DNA from: Deltaproteobacteria bacterium
Lineage (GTDB): Bacteria > Desulfobacterota > Desulfomonilia > UBA1062
Assembly: GCA_018433775.1 (NCBI GenBank)
Contig: JAHDQN010000022.1
Span: 62,001-126,000 of the forward strand
Length of the DNA: 64,000 nt
Direction: 5' to 3'
Shown in pieces: positions 28,010 through 36,692 of this stretch. The stretch's first letter is position 1. Every line of letters begins with the position of its first letter. The translations under genes and the position numbers were made by a program. The notes below the pieces were generated by a model that had not been told where the DNA came from, ran no database searches, and saw nothing but the letters and a program-made list of their open reading frames with translations.

Positions 28010-28669
28010 ATGAAGATCAGTGATGTTGCCGCTCTCGATATCAAGGGCTTCCTCGATCACGAAGAAGGGCTGAAGCTCTACGACATGGCAAGGGCCGCAA
28101 GCGCAAAAGGCCCCTGTCTCGAGATCGGGGGATACTGCGGGAAATCCACCGTCTACCTGGGGCTCGGCTGCAAGGAGGGCGGGGGTGTTCTCTTCTCCAT
28201 CGATCATCACCGGGGGTCCGAGGAACAGCAGAAAGGGCAGGAATATTTCGACCCGGAGCTCTACGACGAGGCCTTGGGGAGGGTGGACACCTTCAGGCAC
28301 TTTCGCAGGACCATGGATATGGCTTCGCTCGAAGAAACGGTAGTGCCTGTCGTGGCCCCGTCGGAGGTGGTTGCGCGCATGTGGGCCACGCCTTTGAGCC
28401 TGGTTTTCATCGACGGCGGCCACAGCTACCCCACGGTGTTCACCGACTATACGTCATGGATGCCCCACCTCATGCCGGGCGGCTGTCTTCTGATCCACGA
28501 TGTCTTTCCCGACCCCAAGGACGGCGGCCAGGCCCCGTATTATGTCTACCGGCTCGCCGTCAAATCCGGACTCTTCGAAGAGACGCCCCTGTTCAAGACC
28601 TTGGGCATCCTCAGGAGGCTGTCGACAGGCGAAGTGCCGGAGGCCGTCAGGCGCTTACGCGACTGGTAG
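28010..28669 (+). CDS. Class I SAM-dependent methyltransferase (Methyltransf_24 type)
   Basis: The 219-residue protein has the SAM motif CLEIGGYCGKSTVYLG near 40, acidic IDHHRG near 65, and FIDGGHSYPTVFTDYTSW near 135-152, the D-G-x-H-x-Y pattern of Methyltransf_24 enzymes, many of which modify sugars or polyketide-like substrates. ATG 28010 is preferred over ATG 27989 because AAGG lies five bases before it. Its 3' end overlaps the convergent radical-SAM gene by 15 bp, so it may belong functionally to the glycan cluster to its right. Confidence 0.75.
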   Translation: MKISDVAALDIKGFLDHEEGLKLYDMARAASAKGPCLEIGGYCGKSTVYLGLGCKEGGGVLFSIDHHRGSEEQQKGQEYFDPELYDEALGRVDTFRHFRRTMDMASLEETVVPVVAPSEVVARMWATPLSLVFIDGGHSYPTVFTDYTSWMPHLMPGGCLLIHDVFPDPKDGGQAPYYVYRLAVKSGLFEETPLFKTLGILRRLSTGEVPEAVRRLRDW

Positions 28670-30244
28670 CCGGTCCACTTCCCGGTTGTGGGTCCAGTAG
28701 AGGCGGGAGTTCCCGTTTGCCGACTCGTACCTGATATATCCCGCGTCGATCAGCGTTTTTAAGGTCCATGACACGAAGGAACCGTCCCCCCCGACCTTTT
28801 CCAGGACGGCGGGTGTGAAGAGGGCCGCGGGATCCGCGCCCGGTGCGCCCTGTGCGACGAGCTGATCGATGATGTCTTCGCTGAGCAGCCTGAAGATGAG
28901 ATGCATCCTCTTTTTGCCTACCACCAGGAGCTCCTCGTGGGGGGTGCACTGTCTGCTTTCGTACCGATTGAGGACCTCCTGCCACTGGCAGTCGAGGATC
29001 TCGTCGCAGGTCCGCACGAACGCCTCCATGTCCGCCGGGCTCACCTTTGAGGTGCGCACCACGGGATGATTGGCGTCGTAGAGCGACCAGTCGTCGGTGA
29101 GAATCTCCAGATCGTACTGCTCGATCTCCTCCCGCACCGTGGTGCCCGGAAAGGGCGCCAGCATGTGATACCCGAAGTAGATCCCCAGCTCTTCTGCAAG
29201 CCGTGCCGTGTCCCGGAGCGTTTCGGGAGACTCGCCCGGCAGCCCCACCATGAAGGATGCGTGGGTGGTGATGCCCGCCTCCTTGCAGATCCGGGTCGCC
29301 TCCCTGGCCTGCTCGACGGTGATCCCCTTCCGGACCCGCTTGAGCATCTCGGGATTGCCCGACTCGATGCCGAAGCTGATGGCGTCGCAGCCCGCCTTCC
29401 TCATGACGGCCAGGATCTCCCGGTCCACGGTGTTGACCCGGGCGAACGCGCTCCAGGTGAACCTCACGTCCCGCCTGAGGATCTCATCGCACAGGGCGTT
29501 GACCCGCTGATTGCTGGCCGTGAACAGGTCGTCGGCGATGTTGATCCGGGTGAAGCCCAGGGCGAGGATCTGCTCGATCTCGTCCACCACCAGCTTCGGG
29601 TCCCTGAACCTTCCCTTGTGCCCCACCATGCGCCGGCCCAGACAGAAGATGCACTTGTTGGGGCACCCCCTGCTCGTGATGATGCTCACCGGATAGCCCA
29701 GGGCAAGGTAACGGGACACGGGCAGCAGGTGGCGGGCGGGAAGCGGGAGCGCATCCAGGTCTTCGATCAGGGGACGGGCAGGGGTGACGAAGGGTTCGCC
29801 GTCTTTGCGAAAGGCGATCCCGGCGATATGTTCCCATTCTTCAGGCGAGGTGAGAACAGGCACGAGCTCGGACAGGGTCTGCTCCCCCTCGCCGACCACG
29901 ATGAGGTCGAGCTCCGGATATGTGCGCAGGGTGTTCTCGATGTCGAACGAGACATGGGGGCCGCCCATCAGGGTGACGATGTCCGGGTTGTGGTGTTTAG
30001 CATCCCGGACAATGGCCGCGGCCTGGGGGAAGTTCATGGTGACCGAGTTCACTCCCACCGCGTCGGGCCTGAAGGCGTCCAGTGCCTGGGCGAGCTTTTC
30101 CGGGGTGTACCGGCTCACGATGTAGTCAAAGATCCTCACCGTGGCGCCCGCCGCCTCGCACGCTGCGGCCACGTACGACAGGCCGAGCGGGGGGGAGGGG
30201 GCCTCTTCCAGGGGATAGGGCGAAGCGACGAGCGCGATTCTCAT
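28655..30244 (-). CDS. B12-binding-domain radical SAM protein with C-terminal winged-helix-like tail
   Basis: The 529-residue protein starts MRIALVASPYPLEEAP and holds a cobalamin-binding-like fold to ~residue 150 (TLMGGPHVSFD). The radical SAM domain follows, with the cluster motif CPNKCIFC near 195-202. This layout is shared by methylthiotransferases, P-methylases and BchE-like enzymes acting on peptides, lipids or glycans. An extra ~100 residues at the end (LFTPAVLEKVGGDGSFVSW, LKTLIDAGYIRYE) look like a winged helix and are unusual. The ATG overlaps the acyltransferase stop (ATGA), placing it last in the reverse-strand glycan operon. The substrate is unknown. Confidence 0.82.
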   Translation of the reverse strand: MRIALVASPYPLEEAPSPPLGLSYVAAACEAAGATVRIFDYIVSRYTPEKLAQALDAFRPDAVGVNSVTMNFPQAAAIVRDAKHHNPDIVTLMGGPHVSFDIENTLRTYPELDLIVVGEGEQTLSELVPVLTSPEEWEHIAGIAFRKDGEPFVTPARPLIEDLDALPLPARHLLPVSRYLALGYPVSIITSRGCPNKCIFCLGRRMVGHKGRFRDPKLVVDEIEQILALGFTRINIADDLFTASNQRVNALCDEILRRDVRFTWSAFARVNTVDREILAVMRKAGCDAISFGIESGNPEMLKRVRKGITVEQAREATRICKEAGITTHASFMVGLPGESPETLRDTARLAEELGIYFGYHMLAPFPGTTVREEIEQYDLEILTDDWSLYDANHPVVRTSKVSPADMEAFVRTCDEILDCQWQEVLNRYESRQCTPHEELLVVGKKRMHLIFRLLSEDIIDQLVAQGAPGADPAALFTPAVLEKVGGDGSFVSWTLKTLIDAGYIRYESANGNSRLYWTHNREVDRLPVA

Positions 30245-30975
30245 GGGGTTTCCTCCGTCTCGTTCCTGGGGAAGGCAATGGACTTGAGCCATCCCAGGAG
30301 CGTGTTTCCTTTCAGCATGTCCCGGTCGATCGCGTCGATGTCCCGCTCGAGCTTGGCCGCATCGGCGAACCAGTGCTCCCGGGTTTTCATGGGGCGGCCT
30401 GCGTCGAGATCGCGCAGGGGCACGGCCGGGCTCCCGGCGGCGATCACATTGGGCGGGATGTCCCGGGTGACCACCGAGCCTGCGCCGATGATGCTGTTGT
30501 CCCCGATGGTGACTCCCTTGCACACGATGCTGCCGTCGCCGAGCCAGACATTGCTGCCGATGACCACGGGCGCCGTGCCCCCGATGTAGTCGGTCCGGTC
30601 GTAGATCCCGTGCCAGTCGGCGTCGGTGATGTACACCCCGCTTGCCATCATGGTGCTGTCGCCGATCGAGATGCCGGTGGCCGAGCTGATGCGCACCCCG
30701 GGGCAGACGAGGCAGTAGTTTCCGATCGTGATGAACCCCTTGCCCTTCTCGGCGGACCAGACCGTGAGCCTTACCTTGTGCTCCGGGGTCGTGATGACGT
30801 TCGCGTAGTCACCCAGGTCGATGGGCGCCCCGAAGACGCGGACGTGCCACGGCTTCATGAAGGTGCAGTTCTTTCCGAGGCACCTGAACTGCGGCCTCAG
30901 GAAATGCCCGGCATACCAGTCCCGGAAACGGAGATCGAGCTTTTTGATGTAGTACGGTCTGTAATCCCTGATCAA
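30241..30975 (-). CDS. Hexapeptide-repeat acyltransferase (LbetaH)
   Basis: About 244 residues with a left-handed beta-helix: repeats such as ITIGNYCLVCPGVRISSATG and VIGSNVWLGDGSIVCKGVTI, then IIGAGSVVTRDIPPNVIAAG, the end motif of sugar O-acetyltransferases. It probably transfers an acetyl group to a sugar hydroxyl. A histidine in TDADWHGIYD near 145 may serve as the base. TTG 30975 is my best start: the preceding gene ends at 30981 and no in-frame ATG fits. The start is uncertain by a few codons. Confidence 0.75.
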   Translation of the reverse strand: MIRDYRPYYIKKLDLRFRDWYAGHFLRPQFRCLGKNCTFMKPWHVRVFGAPIDLGDYANVITTPEHKVRLTVWSAEKGKGFITIGNYCLVCPGVRISSATGISIGDSTMMASGVYITDADWHGIYDRTDYIGGTAPVVIGSNVWLGDGSIVCKGVTIGDNSIIGAGSVVTRDIPPNVIAAGSPAVPLRDLDAGRPMKTREHWFADAAKLERDIDAIDRDMLKGNTLLGWLKSIAFPRNETEETP

Positions 30976-30980
30976 TGAGC

Positions 30981-32102
30981 TTAAGCCCTCATATCCTGCA
31001 TGTGCGAGCAGAAGGCTTCCTTGATGCTGAACACCGGATGCCTTTTCTTGAGGAAGCGATACATGTGGGACTTCTGCCCCTCCTGCCAGAAGGAATGGTT
31101 GAAGAGCTGGGATGCAGGGGTGATGTGATACAGGGCGTCGGCCGCCATCATGACCGCTGCATTGGTCCAGGTGAGCTTCTCTTCCGGCCAGATCACCATG
31201 TCGGGGAAGGTGACCCCGCAGTAGTAGCTTCCATCGTCGTGCCTCTTGTTCAATATCCACATAAGGAGTGTCTCCGCCAGCTCGGTCTCTCCCATGGCCG
31301 CCAGAGCGATGATGAGCTCGGACGATTCGGCCATGGTGACCCACGGGCTGTCGCACACACACCTGACGCCCAGGCCCTCCACTACAAACTTGTTCCAGTA
31401 TTTGTCAATTCTCTTTTTCGCCTCGCCGTCCGTCAGCGCGCCACAGAGCACGGGGTAGAACCAGTCCATGGAGTAGCGCGACTTGGTCTTGTTGAAGAGA
31501 TACCTGCGGTAGCGGATGGCATCCTCGAGCCTTCTCAGGGCCATCTGCCACCGGGGCCTGCTTTCGCCCAGGAGCAGGGCCAGAACCAGGGCGCACTTGA
31601 GGCTCATGTACACCGAGCACGAGCCCGTGAGCAGGCTCATGGGGTCGATGCTGCCCGCGGGGTTCCTGGCCCAGTAGATCTCCCCGCCCGGGCCCTGCAG
31701 CGCGACGGCATAGTCGATGCCCGCGGACACCGTGGGCCAGATGTATTCCAGGAACGCCCGGTCCTGGGTGATGAGATAGTAGTGGAAAACCCCCACCGCG
31801 ATGTAGGACGAGTGGTTCGATTCCCGGGTCGTATCCTCGCCCTTGCCCTGACGGTAGGCCGAATACCAGCTCCCGTCCGGAAGCTGCGTGGACGCGAGCC
31901 ACTCGAAGGCATGCCTCGCCTGCTCCAGGTAGCCGCCGATGGACAGCCCGATGGCCGCCTCCACATGGTCCCAGGGATCGGTCTTGCCCCCGGCGTGCCA
32001 GGGTATTTCACCGGTCTTGAGCTGCACATCGGCTATGGATGCCGCCAGGATGTCTATCTCCACCGGGTGGGACAACCTGTGATACTGGAATTCACGCTCC
32101 AT
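30981..32102 (-). CDS. Alpha/alpha-toroid (prenyltransferase/glycosidase-like) protein
   Basis: A 373-residue protein made of repeated helix pairs with GSWY- and GSYY-type turns (LPDGSWYSAYRQ near 85, DDGSYYCGV near 290), as in six-hairpin glycosidase or terpene-cyclase/prenyltransferase toroids. DPWDHVEAAIGL near 41 and an aromatic-lined core fit a cavity enzyme. No catalytic DxDD or hydrolase acid pair is clear. It may act on a polysaccharide or isoprenoid-linked glycan. ATG 32102, eight bases after AAAGG, is preferred to GTG 32111. Overlaps the upstream methyltransferase gene by 11 bp. Confidence 0.6.
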   Translation of the reverse strand: MEREFQYHRLSHPVEIDILAASIADVQLKTGEIPWHAGGKTDPWDHVEAAIGLSIGGYLEQARHAFEWLASTQLPDGSWYSAYRQGKGEDTTRESNHSSYIAVGVFHYYLITQDRAFLEYIWPTVSAGIDYAVALQGPGGEIYWARNPAGSIDPMSLLTGSCSVYMSLKCALVLALLLGESRPRWQMALRRLEDAIRYRRYLFNKTKSRYSMDWFYPVLCGALTDGEAKKRIDKYWNKFVVEGLGVRCVCDSPWVTMAESSELIIALAAMGETELAETLLMWILNKRHDDGSYYCGVTFPDMVIWPEEKLTWTNAAVMMAADALYHITPASQLFNHSFWQEGQKSHMYRFLKKRHPVFSIKEAFCSHMQDMRA

Positions 32103-32817
32103 AAGGATCACCTTTCCTCAAGTAGAGTACGATGCTCTTCGAAATAACAGGGTTCAACACCCGGTCCAGAGTCCGGGTCAAAAGGGGTTTCTTCATGATG
32201 TCCCATACGAGAAACCGGTGATAGAGCTTCACCAGGGGGAACTCGTCGTTTTTGTGCCCCACCAGGCATTTCAGCCACCAGTAGGGACTGTGCAGCGAAT
32301 GCGCCCATGCGGTGCCGATGCACCGGGTCCCGGCGCTCTCCAGCAGCTCTCGGAGCTCTTTCTTCCGGAAGATGCGGATGTGGCCGCCCTCTTCATGATG
32401 GTAATCGGAGGAGAGGGCCCAGCAGATCCGCTCGGGCATATACCGGGGCACGCTCACCACCAGCGACTTTCCGGGTTTGAGCACCCGGACGATCTCCCGG
32501 ACCGCCTGCACGTGGTCCGGGATGTGCTCGAGCACCTCCGAGCAGATGACCACGTCGAAGGACGCGTCCCGGAAGGGCAGCCTGGTGATGTCGCTCACGC
32601 TCACCAGCTTGATCCCGCCGCCGTCCTGAGCCGCGCCGATCATGGTGTTGAGCGTGCGGTTGGCGGTGTCCGCGTCCTTTCTGCTCATGTCGATGCCCAC
32701 CACGTTGACGTCGCGGCGGCGGAAGGCCTCGCTCAGGTGGCGGCCCGAGCCGCACCCGGCATCGAGCACCCAGGACCCCTTCGACAGGGGCAGGCGTGAG
32801 AAATCAACCGTGAGCAC
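32092..32817 (-). CDS. Class I SAM-dependent methyltransferase (Methyltransf_11-like)
   Basis: Small-molecule or sugar methyltransferase of 241 residues. VLDAGCGSGRHLSEAF near 18-33 is the SAM loop, VVGIDMSRKDAD the acidic loop, and FDVVICSEVLEHIPDHVQAV the post-I motif. It lies between the GT4 glycosyltransferase (overlap 14 bp) and the toroid gene. GTG 32817 is the chosen start because GGGAGG lies exactly six bases before it; the longer ATG frame at 32838 has no ribosome site. It probably decorates the same glycan as the neighbours build. Confidence 0.8.
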   Translation of the reverse strand: MLTVDFSRLPLSKGSWVLDAGCGSGRHLSEAFRRRDVNVVGIDMSRKDADTANRTLNTMIGAAQDGGGIKLVSVSDITRLPFRDASFDVVICSEVLEHIPDHVQAVREIVRVLKPGKSLVVSVPRYMPERICWALSSDYHHEEGGHIRIFRKKELRELLESAGTRCIGTAWAHSLHSPYWWLKCLVGHKNDEFPLVKLYHRFLVWDIMKKPLLTRTLDRVLNPVISKSIVLYLRKGDPYGA

Positions 32818-34099
32818 CGATGGCCTCCCGGTAGACATCCACGACGTTCTGCGCCGTGTTCGACCACGTGAAATGACTTTTTACCCGCTCATACCCGGCC
32901 TTGGCCAGGGTATCTCGCTTTTCGGGATCGTCCAGCAGGTCGACGATGGCCTTTTCCAGTGCGCGGGCATCGCCCGGTTCGACCAGCACGCCCGCGTCCC
33001 CCACCACCTCGGGCAGGGCGCCTCCCGTGGTGCTGATCACCGGCACCCGGCACGCCATTGCCTCTCCCGCGGGCAGTCCGAACCCCTCGTACAGGGAGGG
33101 AACGACCGCCATGGTGGTCCTGGCATAGTAGCGGGCGAAGTCCTCGTCCGGGATGCGCCCGGTAAAGGTGATGAAGTCGTGAGCGCCCAGGCTGTTCACG
33201 AGCCGGTCTATGACCCCGTCTTTCTTCGGCTTGCCGATGACTGTCAGCGTGACGTTTCGGTACCGCCGGATGGAGGCGACCGCCTCGATGAGATAGCGCA
33301 GTCCCTTCAAGGGGGTGTCCGCGCTGTTGGTCACCATGATCTGGTTTTCCTCGCGCTCGATGCCCTCGACAGGATGGAAGATGTCGGTGTTGATGCCGTT
33401 TGCCACCACGCGGAACCGGTAAGGCGGGATCGCGAACTGCCTGCTGATGTCGTGCCTGGATGCCTCGGACACCGTGATGATGTGGGAGAGCCTCCGGGAC
33501 ACGCGCTTTTGCATGTTGATGAAGGAGTACCACCGCCTCACCTTCAGCTTCCGCCACCAGACCTTTTCCGAGCTCACCTCCACGTCACGGTCCACGGTCA
33601 TGGGGTGGTGGATGGTGGCCACGGTGGGAACGCCGATGGCCTGAATGCCCAGAAGGCCGTAGGCGAGGCACTGGTTGTCGTGGAAGACATCATAGTTCCG
33701 GGCGTTCTTTCTCATGAAATTCCATACGCGGATTCCCGACGTGAAGGGTTCAGGAAACCCGCCGCTGGATACGCCGAGCCATTCGATGAAGTTGACCGGC
33801 GAGGTCAGCTCTTTCAGGCTCGGGACCCGGAAGAGGTCGTCCGGGTTGTAGAGGTCGAGGCTCGTCAGCCTGTGAAGGGTGATGTCATCGTCGAGAACGG
33901 GGTAGGGCGGCCCGGAAACCACGTCGACCTTGTGGCCCAGATCCGCCAGGGCCCGGCTGAGCCTCTTGGTGTACACCCCCTGGCCGCCGCAGGTGGGGTT
34001 CCCGCGGTAGGTGAAGAGACAGATCCTCAAAGGAGATCCGGAACCGGTGGACGCGCCTGGTGCGATGGCATGCTTTCTGCCCTGAGTACTCCCTGCCAT
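32804..34099 (-). CDS. Family 4 (GT-B) glycosyltransferase
   Basis: A 431-residue retaining glycosyltransferase. The N-terminal half has GGQGVYTKRLSRALADLGHKV, a glycine-rich acceptor loop. The C-terminal half has the family signature PSLYEGFGLPAGEAMACRVPVIST near 345-370 (EGFGLPAGEAMA with its E-x7-E pair), followed by GALPEVVGDAG. It is the first gene of the reverse-strand glycan cluster, with the reading order GT4, methyltransferase, toroid, acyltransferase, radical SAM. The first ~20 residues look non-conserved; a later start is possible. The sugar donor is unknown. Confidence 0.9.
   Translation of the reverse strand: MAGSTQGRKHAIAPGASTGSGSPLRICLFTYRGNPTCGGQGVYTKRLSRALADLGHKVDVVSGPPYPVLDDDITLHRLTSLDLYNPDDLFRVPSLKELTSPVNFIEWLGVSSGGFPEPFTSGIRVWNFMRKNARNYDVFHDNQCLAYGLLGIQAIGVPTVATIHHPMTVDRDVEVSSEKVWWRKLKVRRWYSFINMQKRVSRRLSHIITVSEASRHDISRQFAIPPYRFRVVANGINTDIFHPVEGIEREENQIMVTNSADTPLKGLRYLIEAVASIRRYRNVTLTVIGKPKKDGVIDRLVNSLGAHDFITFTGRIPDEDFARYYARTTMAVVPSLYEGFGLPAGEAMACRVPVISTTGGALPEVVGDAGVLVEPGDARALEKAIVDLLDDPEKRDTLAKAGYERVKSHFTWSNTAQNVVDVYREAIGAHG
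32824..32829 (-). promoter_or_regulatory. Ribosome binding site that sets the methyltransferase start at 32817
   Basis: Reverse-strand GGGAGG sits six bases before GTG 32817. It lies inside the end of the GT4 gene, so re-initiation after GT4 translation is likely. Confidence 0.65.
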
Positions 34100-34284
34100 G
34101 GAATTGACTTCCTTTTCAATGAATTACTGCAGCCGTGTGCCACAGACAGCAGCATTTCACACTACCAGCGGCAGATGGAAAAATCAATGAAAATCACCAG
34201 AATAAGGCGGGGCGTTCCTGAGATGGCGATGACGGGAGGGGTGTGTGGTTTCACAAGGGAGGAAAGATAGCTACAGGGGCCTTT

Positions 34285-34342
34285 GACCGGACGGGAAGAT
34301 CGGTACGGCTCCCGGCTCTCCGCATCCGGGGAGGGTCCGGTC
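34285..34342. repeat. Inverted repeat beyond the anti-sigma gene
   Basis: GACCGGAC (34285-34292) and GTCCGGTC (34335-34342) are exact inverse complements, 42 bp apart, with more G/C pairing between. It starts three bases past the anti-sigma stop. No T-run is present, so it may be a 3' hairpin or protein site and not a standard terminator. Confidence 0.45.
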
Positions 34343-34344
34343 TT

Positions 34345-34596
34345 TTATACGACTGCTCCGCGCTGCTTGGAAAAGTTCTTCCGGATGATCTTCCTGAGCC
34401 GGTCGAGCGTCTCGCGGCTCACGCAGCAGGGCGGATCGACCTTCCGGGAGAGGGTGACGGTAACGGTATAGGTGCGCAGCGACACCCTGCACTTGGTGCA
34501 GGTCCGAATGTGGTTCTGAACCTCGACAATGAGTTCCTCGGACAACGAGTTCTCCAGATACTCCTGAAACAGGGCCGAACAGAGCTTGCAGTTCAT
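34345..34596 (-). CDS. Soluble zinc-finger anti-sigma factor (zf-HC2/ZAS type)
   Basis: An 83-residue protein with the zinc motif H29-x3-C33-x2-C36 (QNHIRTCTKC) and a further pair at Cys3 and Cys6. This is the ZAS anti-sigma fold, which holds its ECF sigma factor and releases it on oxidation or another signal. There is no transmembrane segment, so it should act in the cytosol and may sense redox or metal state. Its ATG overlaps the sigma factor stop by four bases, the usual sign of a sigma/anti-sigma pair. Confidence 0.85.
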   Translation of the reverse strand: MNCKLCSALFQEYLENSLSEELIVEVQNHIRTCTKCRVSLRTYTVTVTLSRKVDPPCCVSRETLDRLRKIIRKNFSKQRGAVV

Positions 34597-35198
34597 TCTT
34601 CCTCCCTTGAAGGCTCGGTGTACTTGCTGAAGTACTCTGAAAGGAGCTGCCTCAGAATGAGCCTGCCTCTGTGCAACCTGGATTTGACTGCCGGGACGCT
34701 GATACCGAGTGTCTCGGCGATCTCCTCATTCTTGAGCCCTTCCACGTCCTTGAGGACTACCACGGTCCTCATGGCCTCCGGAAGCGAGTCGATGGACTTT
34801 CTCAAGACCTCCTTGCTCTCCTCGGAGAGCAGCACGTCGTCCGGAAGGTTGGTCCAATCATACTCCAAGTACTGTTCCTGATCAATATCTTCTACAGGAG
34901 TCTGTTCGGAGAACTTTTTCTCTTTCCTCAGATAGCCGTACGCGGCATTGGTGGTCACCCGGTAGAGCCAGGTGGAGAAATACGCCTCGGTGGTCAGGGT
35001 GCCGATCTTGGCGATGACGGTCAGGAACACGTCCTGCATGATCTCTTCAGCGGCGTGGGCATCTCGAGTAAGGTGATATGCGAGGTTGTATACCTTATTC
35101 GAGTAGCGCTTCACGATTTCCTCCATGGCCGAGGGATCGCCCTGCTTGACTTCGCGCACCAGATCCGCGTCGGTCTGTTTATCCTTTTTCTTACCCAT
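34593..35198 (-). CDS. ECF-family RNA polymerase sigma factor
   Basis: The 201-residue protein has region 2 (YSNKVYNLAYHLTRDAHAAEE, DVFLTVIAKIGTL, FSTWLYRVTTNAAYGYLR) and region 4 (LPEAMRTVVVLKDVEGLKNEEI, LGISVPAVKSRLHRGRLILR), the standard two-domain ECF layout. The zinc anti-sigma gene follows in a four-base overlap. The gene begins right after the gcvPB stop codon (TAA then ATG), so it must be co-transcribed with the glycine cleavage operon. A direct role in that operon, or in a wider stress response to glycine or one-carbon flux, is my inference. Confidence 0.9.
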   Translation of the reverse strand: MGKKKDKQTDADLVREVKQGDPSAMEEIVKRYSNKVYNLAYHLTRDAHAAEEIMQDVFLTVIAKIGTLTTEAYFSTWLYRVTTNAAYGYLRKEKKFSEQTPVEDIDQEQYLEYDWTNLPDDVLLSEESKEVLRKSIDSLPEAMRTVVVLKDVEGLKNEEIAETLGISVPAVKSRLHRGRLILRQLLSEYFSKYTEPSREEE

Positions 35199-36692
35199 TT
35201 AGATACCTTCTTCTCCGGGTTGGATTCGCCCGTCAGGCCAGGTAAGTATGAGATTCCTCGCCGCCCATACCTCATCCACCCGGGAGACAGGGGCGGTCCG
35301 GGGCGATTCGTGGGTTTTTTCCGGCTCCTCGCGGCTCATGGCTGCGATATTTTCCATGGCCTGGACGAACCGGTCCAGCTCTTCCAGAGGCTCCGTCTCC
35401 GTGGGTTCGATCATGAGCGCACCGGCCACCACCAGGGGGAAGTAGACGGTGGGCGGATGGAATCCGAAATCCATGAGGGTCTTCGCCATGTCCATGGTCG
35501 TCACGCCGCCCTCCTTCTGCAGCGCGTCGCTCAAGACGAACTCATGGAGGGTGGGGGTCTCGTAAGCGAGGTCGAAGAGACTTTTCAGCCTGTTCTTGAG
35601 ATAGAGCGCATTGAGGCTCGCGGTGGTCGCCGCCTCCCGCAGGCCCCGGGACCCCAGGCTCAGGATATACGCGAGCGCCCTGATGCACACGCTCACGTTT
35701 CCCAGGCAGGAATGCACCTTGCCGATGCTCTCCGGATGTGGTTCTTCTTCAAGGGCATACGCCCCCGAGCCGTCACGGACGATCCGGGGGGCGGGAAGGA
35801 AGGGTTCCAGCTCCTGCCTGACCAGCACGGGGCCGCTGCCCGGGCCGCCGCCTCCGTGGGGGGTGCCGAAGGTCTTGTGCAGGTTGACGTGCATGCAGTC
35901 GACCCCCATGTCTCCGGGCCGTGCGACGCCCATGATCGCGTTGAGATTGGCCCCGTCCATGTAGAGGTACGACCCGTTCTTGTGCAGGAGCTCTGCGATG
36001 GCGCCGATCTCCTGCTCGAAGATCCCTAAGGTGTTGGGGTTGGTGATCATGAGCGCGGCCGTGTCCCGGTCGAGATGCTGCCTCAGGATGGACGCCTCCA
36101 GATATCCCTTCTCTCCCGAGGGGATGGCCTTGGTGGCGAAACCGGCAATGGTGCATGAGGCCGGGTTGGTTCCATGGGCCGTGTCCGGGATGAGCACCGT
36201 GCGCCGCTTATCGCCCCTGCTCTTCAGCGCCCTGCTGATGACCATCATGCCGGTGAGCTCGCCGTGAGCGCCTGCCGCTGGCCAGAGCGAGCACGCGTCC
36301 ATGCCGCAGATCTCCCCGAGGTGCTCCTGGAGCTGGGCGAGCCGCTCCAGCACGGGCTCCATGGCCGCAGTGTCGGCGGGATGGATCGGTGCAAGCCTGG
36401 CGGCAATCTCCTCGGTGATCTTGGGGTTGTACTTCATGGTGCACGACCCCAGCGGGTACATGCCGTGATCGATGCCGTAGTTCAGGCGGGAGAGCCTGGT
36501 GAAGTGCCTGACCGTCTCCACCTCCGAGACGTCGGGAAGATCCGGCAGATCCCCGGTGCCGGGCAGATCGGCGGCCCCGGCCGTGTCAAAGGGAGCGGGG
36601 AGCACGCGCTTGTTCTTTCCGGGCGCGCCTTTCAGGTTGAGCAGGGGTTCCCTCACCTCCGGGAAACGCGTTACATATTCGTTGCCAGACAT
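35199..36692 (-). CDS. gcvPB: Glycine dehydrogenase (decarboxylating) subunit 2
   Basis: PLP subunit of the two-subunit glycine decarboxylase (P-protein). The 497-residue protein contains HGMYPLGSCTMKYNPK, MDGANLNAIMGVARPGDMG and the PLP lysine motif HVNLHKTFGTPHGGGGPG near 265. ATG 36692 is used: AGGAGG lies seven bases upstream, and it overlaps the end of gcvPA by 22 bases. Upstream in-frame sequence is a shadow of gcvPA. The ECF sigma gene follows with no gap. The dihydrolipoamide dehydrogenase (L-protein) gene is not in the window. Confidence 0.96.
   Translation of the reverse strand: MSGNEYVTRFPEVREPLLNLKGAPGKNKRVLPAPFDTAGAADLPGTGDLPDLPDVSEVETVRHFTRLSRLNYGIDHGMYPLGSCTMKYNPKITEEIAARLAPIHPADTAAMEPVLERLAQLQEHLGEICGMDACSLWPAAGAHGELTGMMVISRALKSRGDKRRTVLIPDTAHGTNPASCTIAGFATKAIPSGEKGYLEASILRQHLDRDTAALMITNPNTLGIFEQEIGAIAELLHKNGSYLYMDGANLNAIMGVARPGDMGVDCMHVNLHKTFGTPHGGGGPGSGPVLVRQELEPFLPAPRIVRDGSGAYALEEEPHPESIGKVHSCLGNVSVCIRALAYILSLGSRGLREAATTASLNALYLKNRLKSLFDLAYETPTLHEFVLSDALQKEGGVTTMDMAKTLMDFGFHPPTVYFPLVVAGALMIEPTETEPLEELDRFVQAMENIAAMSREEPEKTHESPRTAPVSRVDEVWAARNLILTWPDGRIQPGEEGI

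Noticed and set aside
29066-30589. 507-codon plus-strand open frame
   Set aside because: Antisense to the radical SAM gene.
34129-34145. TGGCAC...CTGC sequence resembling a sigma-54 promoter on the reverse strand ahead of the GT4 gene
   Set aside because: Spacing between GG and GC is one base too short for RpoN.
32642-34270. 542-codon plus-strand open frame
   Set aside because: Antisense to the GT4 and methyltransferase genes, which have clear signatures.
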